Made by a program: the position numbers and the translations under genes. The notes under the pieces were generated by a model that searched no databases, was not told the origin of the DNA, and was given only the letters and a program-made list of their open reading frames with translations. 6,609 nucleotides of DNA, taken from positions 1 to 6,609 of the forward strand of contig JAODBN010000137.1 of the NCBI GenBank assembly GCA_025463965.1. The letters run 5' to 3'. Shown here piece by piece: positions 6,525 through 6,609 of the stretch. Positions within the stretch are counted from its first letter, which is position 1, and every line of letters starts with the position of its first letter. The stretch is from Acidimicrobiaceae bacterium (GTDB taxonomy: Bacteria > Actinomycetota > Acidimicrobiia > Acidimicrobiales > Bog-793).

Positions 6525-6608
6525 TCACGGGCGCCGGGCTCCACCGTGCTGCGCGTCAAGCCAGCCCTGCAACAGCAGCGAGGCGGCGCGGTCGTCGAGC
6601 ACCGGGCG
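6525..6608 (-). CDS. ruvX: C-terminal end of probable Holliday junction resolvase-like RuvX (YqgF)
   Basis: Only the last 27 codons and the TGA stop are in the window. The peptide ends in RPVLDDRAASLLLQGWLDAQ plus a short tail. The pattern RPVxDxxAAxxxLQxxLD is typical of the C-terminal helix of actinobacterial RuvX/YqgF proteins, a RNase H-fold family linked to rRNA processing and recombination. The gene lies 34 nt upstream of aroE in the same direction, in line with the common actinobacterial order alaS, ruvX, mltG, aroE, but with no room for mltG between. With so little sequence the family call is tentative. Confidence 0.6.
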   Translation of the reverse strand, partial: RPVLDDRAASLLLQGWLDAQHGGARRP

Positions 6609-6609
6609 G

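Overview
This window reads as chromosomal DNA from a high-GC Gram-positive, most likely an actinomycete-type bacterium (Actinomycetota), possibly a deep branch such as Thermoleophilia. The reasons are the very GC-rich sequence, the strong third-position GC bias (which opens long antisense reading frames), the GTG starts without Shine-Dalgarno sequences, and the type of FtsW/RodA protein encoded. The lineage is an inference. All the genes are housekeeping-like, and no mobile element, CRISPR array, rRNA or tRNA was recognised.

Layout from left to right. (1) The minus strand from the left edge to 1979 is polyphosphate kinase 1 (ppk1), cut off at its C-terminus by the window edge. (2) A 56-bp divergent intergenic region (1980-2035) appears to hold two back-to-back promoters, each with a TAGSTT -10 box exactly 7 nt from a GTGACG start, suggesting leaderless mRNAs both ways. 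(3) The plus strand 2036-3481 encodes a SEDS (FtsW/RodA/SpoVE) protein of the type actinobacteria keep in their PknB/PbpA operons, here without those neighbours. (4) The minus strand from 6609 down to 3400 is a compact, apparently co-transcribed cluster: the end of a probable ruvX, then aroE (shikimate dehydrogenase), a second SEDS gene (rodA), and a BFN/DUF151 protein with a long acidic repeat-bearing N-terminus. rodA and the BFN gene share an ATGA overlap. The BFN gene runs tail-to-tail into the plus-strand SEDS gene with an 82-bp coding overlap.

Functionally, the two SEDS proteins would polymerise peptidoglycan glycan strands at the membrane with class B PBPs encoded elsewhere. AroE feeds aromatic amino acid synthesis, RuvX acts in RNA/DNA metabolism, and Ppk1 makes polyphosphate. 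I do not see a convincing new multi-gene system. The points most worth a second look are the acidic 15-bp-repeat domain fused to a BFN domain and coupled to rodA, the convergent coding overlap between the BFN and SEDS genes, a RodA lacking the usual Lys of the QPSExxK motif and carrying a Cys pair in its large outer loop, the mirrored leaderless promoters, and a G8 tract at the aroE/rodA junction in the phase that would allow a -1 fusion.
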